Shown: piece by piece, positions 63,555 through 64,000 of the stretch
Layout of the letters: every line of letters begins with the position of its first letter
Position numbering within the stretch: position 1 is the first letter of the stretch
NCBI GenBank assembly: GCA_019096065.1
Contig: JAGUCH010000007.1
Location: 5,974,501-6,038,500, forward strand
Reading direction: 5' to 3'
Origin: Paracyclopina nana
Lineage: Eukaryota > Arthropoda > Copepoda > Cyclopoida > Cyclopettidae
DNA length: 64,000 nt
Translations under genes and position numbers: made by a program
The notes under the pieces: generated by a model
Seen by the model: only the letters and a program-made list of their open reading frames with translations
Told to the model about the DNA's origin: nothing
Databases searched by the model: none

Positions 63555-64000
63555 TTACAAGCCCCAACTATAATTTGCAAATAGTCTTCTTATGGGATGA
63601 AATCTCAGTGGAGAGTAGGGCTTGCAATCAATTTTTGTTGACTTGCCATCAATGATGTCAGCTAGTAGCTCCACAGATCCAAAGCTCAATGTCCAGCCTT
63701 TGGAGCCATGCCCAGTGATGGCAAACAAGTTTGGAATCAAAGTCTGGCCTATGATTGGGATGTCATCAGCACACACTGGTCTGCAAGCAGCAAAGAATTC
63801 AGCCTTGGTCTCCTCCAGAAAGCCTGGCTTGAAAGTTTTGATGGTATTCTCCAAGATTTTGGGGCACCCACTTGTGTCAAACCTAAAAGCAACAGCTAGA
63901 TTTTCCATTTGATCAAGGCAATAAATTGAAATCATTTACTTCCAATTGTACCCAACAGCTTCAACTCCACCAGAGATTCTTCCAATATTTGGCCTGAGAG
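63555..64000 (-). CDS. FAD-dependent oxidoreductase, D-amino-acid dehydrogenase (DadA)-like, 5' end outside window
   Basis: DAO-family flavoenzyme, probably oxidising a D-amino acid or related amine. Only the C-terminal end is visible. Exons 64000-63940 and 63882-63555 join in frame (57-bp intron). Motifs: GRISGGVEAVGYNW, CRPVCADDIPIIGQT, NLFAITGHGSKGWTLSFGS and ELLADIIDGK, which form the conserved C-terminal part of the FAD-binding fold. The tail SPLRFHPIRR is typical of the family end. The resemblance is stronger to bacterial DadA-type enzymes than to animal DAO/DDO, so an old transfer is possible, but introns show it is now a nuclear gene. Confidence 0.8.

Overview
The window is nuclear DNA of a small-genome invertebrate animal. 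Coding exons are separated by very short GT-AG introns (many about 40-70 bp). TATA boxes and AATAAA signals are easy to find, genes sit inside the introns of other genes, and 3' ends nearly touch. The gene set looks arthropod, most likely a small crustacean: a SmydA-type SET/MYND protein, a perlecan with more than twenty LDL-receptor class A modules (like Drosophila trol), and a Cys-loop channel carrying pentraxin and LDLa modules. The lineage is inferred from protein families, not proven.

Layout. 1-1126 (-): 5' part of a carbohydrate sulfotransferase. 1612-6106 (-): a SMYD protein with a 2.2-kb repeat-filled first intron. 6.1-8.9 kb: intergenic block with two related foldback elements and a MITE. 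8943-10756 (+): secreted EGF/thrombospondin-type-1 protein, followed 98 bp later by an M14 carboxypeptidase (10855-13597, +). 14.37-18.77 kb: a serine-protease homologue (+) and two intact trypsin-like proteases (-), all with hydrophobic C-terminal tails. 19100-24269 (+): pentraxin/lectin-like/LDLa/Cys-loop channel, with a Lin12/Notch-repeat membrane protein nested antisense in one intron (21218-22612, -). 24328-61417 (-): a 37-kb perlecan gene of roughly 54 exons. Its introns hold a calmodulin-like gene (41652-43142, +), a small secreted-peptide gene with its own TATA box and poly(A) signal (35715-36707, +), several MITEs, and a young 10.1-kb BEL/Pao LTR retrotransposon (48923-59042) with identical LTRs and a 5-bp target-site duplication. 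62879-63307 (-): TMEM254/DUF4499-like membrane protein with an in-frame TAA. 63555-64000 (-): 3' part of a FAD-dependent D-amino-acid-dehydrogenase-like enzyme.

Common themes. Many products are secreted or extracellular-matrix proteins (perlecan, EGF/TSP1 protein, proteases, carboxypeptidase). Two same-strand pairs have about 100 bp between stop and next ATG, with a poly(A) signal and then a good 3' splice acceptor in the gap, which suggests operons resolved by spliced-leader trans-splicing. All coordinates, splice sites and domain calls were read by eye; no database search was possible.
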